Shown here one piece after another: positions 62,531-64,000 of a stretch of DNA of 64,000 nucleotides; the first letter of the stretch is position 1, and every line of letters begins with the position of its first letter. The DNA lies in the NCBI RefSeq assembly GCF_003173355.1, contig NZ_QGMY01000018.1, forward strand, positions 28,514-92,513, read 5' to 3'. The notes beneath the pieces are model-generated. The model saw only the letters and a list, made by a program, of their open reading frames with translations, was not told the origin of the DNA and searched no databases. The stretch comes from Methanospirillum lacunae. Lineage in GTDB: Archaea > Halobacteriota > Methanomicrobia > Methanomicrobiales > Methanospirillaceae. Both the position numbers and the translations under genes were made by a program.

Positions 62531-63853
62531 ATGATAATCTACTTAAGTTATTCATCAAAGGATCAAGAAATTGCCCAAAAAATAACCACTAAGTTAGAGG
62601 CTGCTGGTCATCAGATATGGAAAGACAAGTATTTTAAGAAAGGTGATAATTTTATTCAGCAAATTATTGATGTCCTTAATGATATTAATATTTTTATTGT
62701 AATTATTAGCGAAAGTTCATTAAAATCTGAATGGGTAATGCAAGAACTATCTAGCATAGCTCTTGTGGACCTTTCAAGCAAAATCAGCAGAATATTACCT
62801 ATACTCGTTGAAAACTGTTCTCTTCCACAATATCTTTGGAATTATAAATCATTTGACTTAACTACGAATTTTGATCTTGGAATGCAGGAAATAATCAAAG
62901 AATTAGCGGATAAACCTTCAACTGAAATATTAACAAAATCCACAAAAAAACGTTCATATGATTCCGAAATCACTTCGCTCTCTGAATCTTTACGTGCAGG
63001 GCGATTGACCCTTATCTGCGGTGCAGGTGTATCTATAGGTGCTGGAATACCTTCATGGTATGATTTATTGATGATTTTGATGGAGTCAATGATGAAAAAG
63101 ATTTCCAATGCTCAATCAATCTCCCTTGAAAATGTAAATCCTAATGAGTTTCAACAGAGATACAGCCCATCTGCATTAATCATCGGAAAATATCTTAAAT
63201 CAAATTTGGGTAATACTTTCCTACTCGAATTACGTGAAGCCTTGTACTCGAATAATCCAACATCATGTGAATTTATTGAGAGTATTGTTGAACTTGCTCG
63301 TCCTCAACGGGATGGCAAATCCCTTGAATCCATAATTACCTTTAATTATGATGGATTAATTGAGGAACAACTTAAAATAAACAATATACAATATAAATCA
63401 ATTTCTTCTGAAGGCATACGAATTAACCACAATGAATTACCTATATATCATGTTCATGGATTCCTTCCACGAAAAGAAGAAATACAGATAGAGGAAGAAG
63501 TTGTTTTTAGTGAAGATACATACCATAGCCAATTTATTGATCCATTTAGTTGGTCAAATTTGATACAGTTGATTAAGTTAAGTCAAAACACTTGTTTATT
63601 TCTAGGGATGAGTTTTAACGACCCAAATCTTCGACGATTATTAGATGTTGCACGACGTAAAAATCCTTCAAGAGCATTAAATCATTTTGTTATTAAAAAA
63701 ATACCCAATTCATCAGATAAGAATGATACAGTTGATCAACTTGAATGTTTTTTAGAAGAACAGGATGCAAATGAATTAGGATTGAATGTAATCTGGGTGG
63801 ATAGTTATTCAGATATCCCCATAATTCTAAATCGAATTCGAAATAAAAATTAG
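62531..63853 (+). CDS. TIR-SIR2 fusion protein, candidate immune effector
   Basis: A 440-residue soluble protein. Residues 1-125 are a TIR domain (MIIYLSYSSKDQEIAQKI; SESSLKSEWVMQELSSIA, whose Glu72 is in the position of the catalytic glutamate of TIR NADases). Residues about 145-425 are a SIR2 domain: Rossmann loop GAGVSIGAGIPSW (164-176), ITFNYDGLIEEQL with Asn272 and Asp274, YHVHGF with His309, and LFLGMSFNDPNLRRLLDVAR, a SIR2_2-type signature. Both domains should consume or process NAD. In Thoeris, TIR and SIR2 are separate proteins and the SIR2 protein carries a SLOG sensor, absent here. The gene is AT-rich compared with neighbours and lies in decayed accessory DNA, which fits horizontal transfer. 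The TATA box is at about 62484-62492. Confidence 0.9.
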   Translation: MIIYLSYSSKDQEIAQKITTKLEAAGHQIWKDKYFKKGDNFIQQIIDVLNDINIFIVIISESSLKSEWVMQELSSIALVDLSSKISRILPILVENCSLPQYLWNYKSFDLTTNFDLGMQEIIKELADKPSTEILTKSTKKRSYDSEITSLSESLRAGRLTLICGAGVSIGAGIPSWYDLLMILMESMMKKISNAQSISLENVNPNEFQQRYSPSALIIGKYLKSNLGNTFLLELREALYSNNPTSCEFIESIVELARPQRDGKSLESIITFNYDGLIEEQLKINNIQYKSISSEGIRINHNELPIYHVHGFLPRKEEIQIEEEVVFSEDTYHSQFIDPFSWSNLIQLIKLSQNTCLFLGMSFNDPNLRRLLDVARRKNPSRALNHFVIKKIPNSSDKNDTVDQLECFLEEQDANELGLNVIWVDSYSDIPIILNRIRNKN

Positions 63854-63909
63854 TTGCATAACATTTTTAAATAATAATTTAGGCTCAATCATTTTTTGAT
63901 TACCCTAAA

Positions 63910-64000
63910 ATGTATAATTTCGCTAACCAGGTCATTTTCCCATCATCCGCAGATCGTTACAGAGAAATTGAATTTTATGAAAAGCTTAAATATAAATCTT
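63910..64000 (+). CDS. Possible 5' end of a gene cut by the window edge
   Basis: An ATG at 63910 opens a frame to the right edge: MYNFANQVIFPSSADRYREI, then EFYEKLKYKS. It is AT-rich like the TIR-SIR2 gene 56 bases upstream and in the same direction, so it could be a partner gene. Too short to identify. Confidence 0.4.
   Translation, partial: MYNFANQVIFPSSADRYREIEFYEKLKYKS

Noticed and set aside
1..64000. tRNA, rRNA and CRISPR arrays
   Set aside because: I looked for T-loop/anticodon patterns, conserved rRNA blocks and regularly spaced repeats and found none; the regular repeats seen are inside coding sequences.

Overview
The window looks like a methanogenic archaeon of the order Methanomicrobiales, most probably a Methanospirillum-like genome. 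The evidence is an F420-dependent secondary alcohol dehydrogenase, an archaeal oligosaccharyltransferase (AglB), a CheC plus methyl-accepting protein chemotaxis set, very long multi-PAS histidine kinases, PKD-rich surface proteins, a DUF4013 membrane protein, TATA-box promoters and oligo-T ends. The genus is inferred from family content, not from a search. I see no rRNA, tRNA, CRISPR array or replication initiator gene.

Layout. 0.5-3.3 kb: secreted protein, CheC, a small Cys-rich membrane protein and a DUF4013 protein. 3.5-8.8 kb: one co-directional run PadR / HAAS-domain protein / DUF4097-like protein / small membrane protein / surface protein / MacB-type ABC permease and ATPase, which looks like a PadR-controlled envelope module. 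9-12.7 kb: IPT/TIG-domain surface protein, DJ-1/PfpI protein, TspO, and a coupled redox set (polyferredoxin membrane protein, a 35-residue membrane peptide, CcdA/DsbD-like protein). 12.8-20 kb: poly-HAMP chemoreceptor, beta-propeller-like repeat protein and aglB. 20-30.7 kb: four giant signalling proteins. 31-35 kb: ferredoxin-nitroreductase and a PadR-ABC-2 export operon with a clear CGATAT operator array. 35-39 kb: an HTH plus five-PAS regulator, then adf and a frameshifted cupin. 39.4-42.5 kb: a three-gene cassette of a divergent family B DNA polymerase between two RecA-like proteins that lack a visible P-loop, probably a DNA-damage-tolerance (mutasome-like) unit behind a promoter with inverted-repeat operators. 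42.6-50.6 kb: serine beta-lactamase-family protein, a proC-like relic and two large surface proteins.

51-64 kb is accessory and decayed. It holds a truncated MFS gene abutting an internally deleted insertion sequence with 17-bp inverted ends, an IS630-type fragment, a histidine kinase with a degenerate receiver, a FUSC transporter with a decayed partial second copy, a GC-rich hairpin cluster around an AT-rich core (with a relative near 31 kb), a frameshifted small gene, a secreted subtilisin-Kelch protease and, next to the FUSC relic, an AT-rich gene fusing a TIR domain to a SIR2 domain. That fusion is the most exciting candidate: it joins in one chain two NAD-consuming domains that are usually split between the proteins of Thoeris-like immunity.

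Two genes (the cupin and the small gene at 57.8 kb) are each restored by a one-base change in a C or G homopolymer. This could be real decay, switching, or assembly error, and should be settled with reads before either is called dead.
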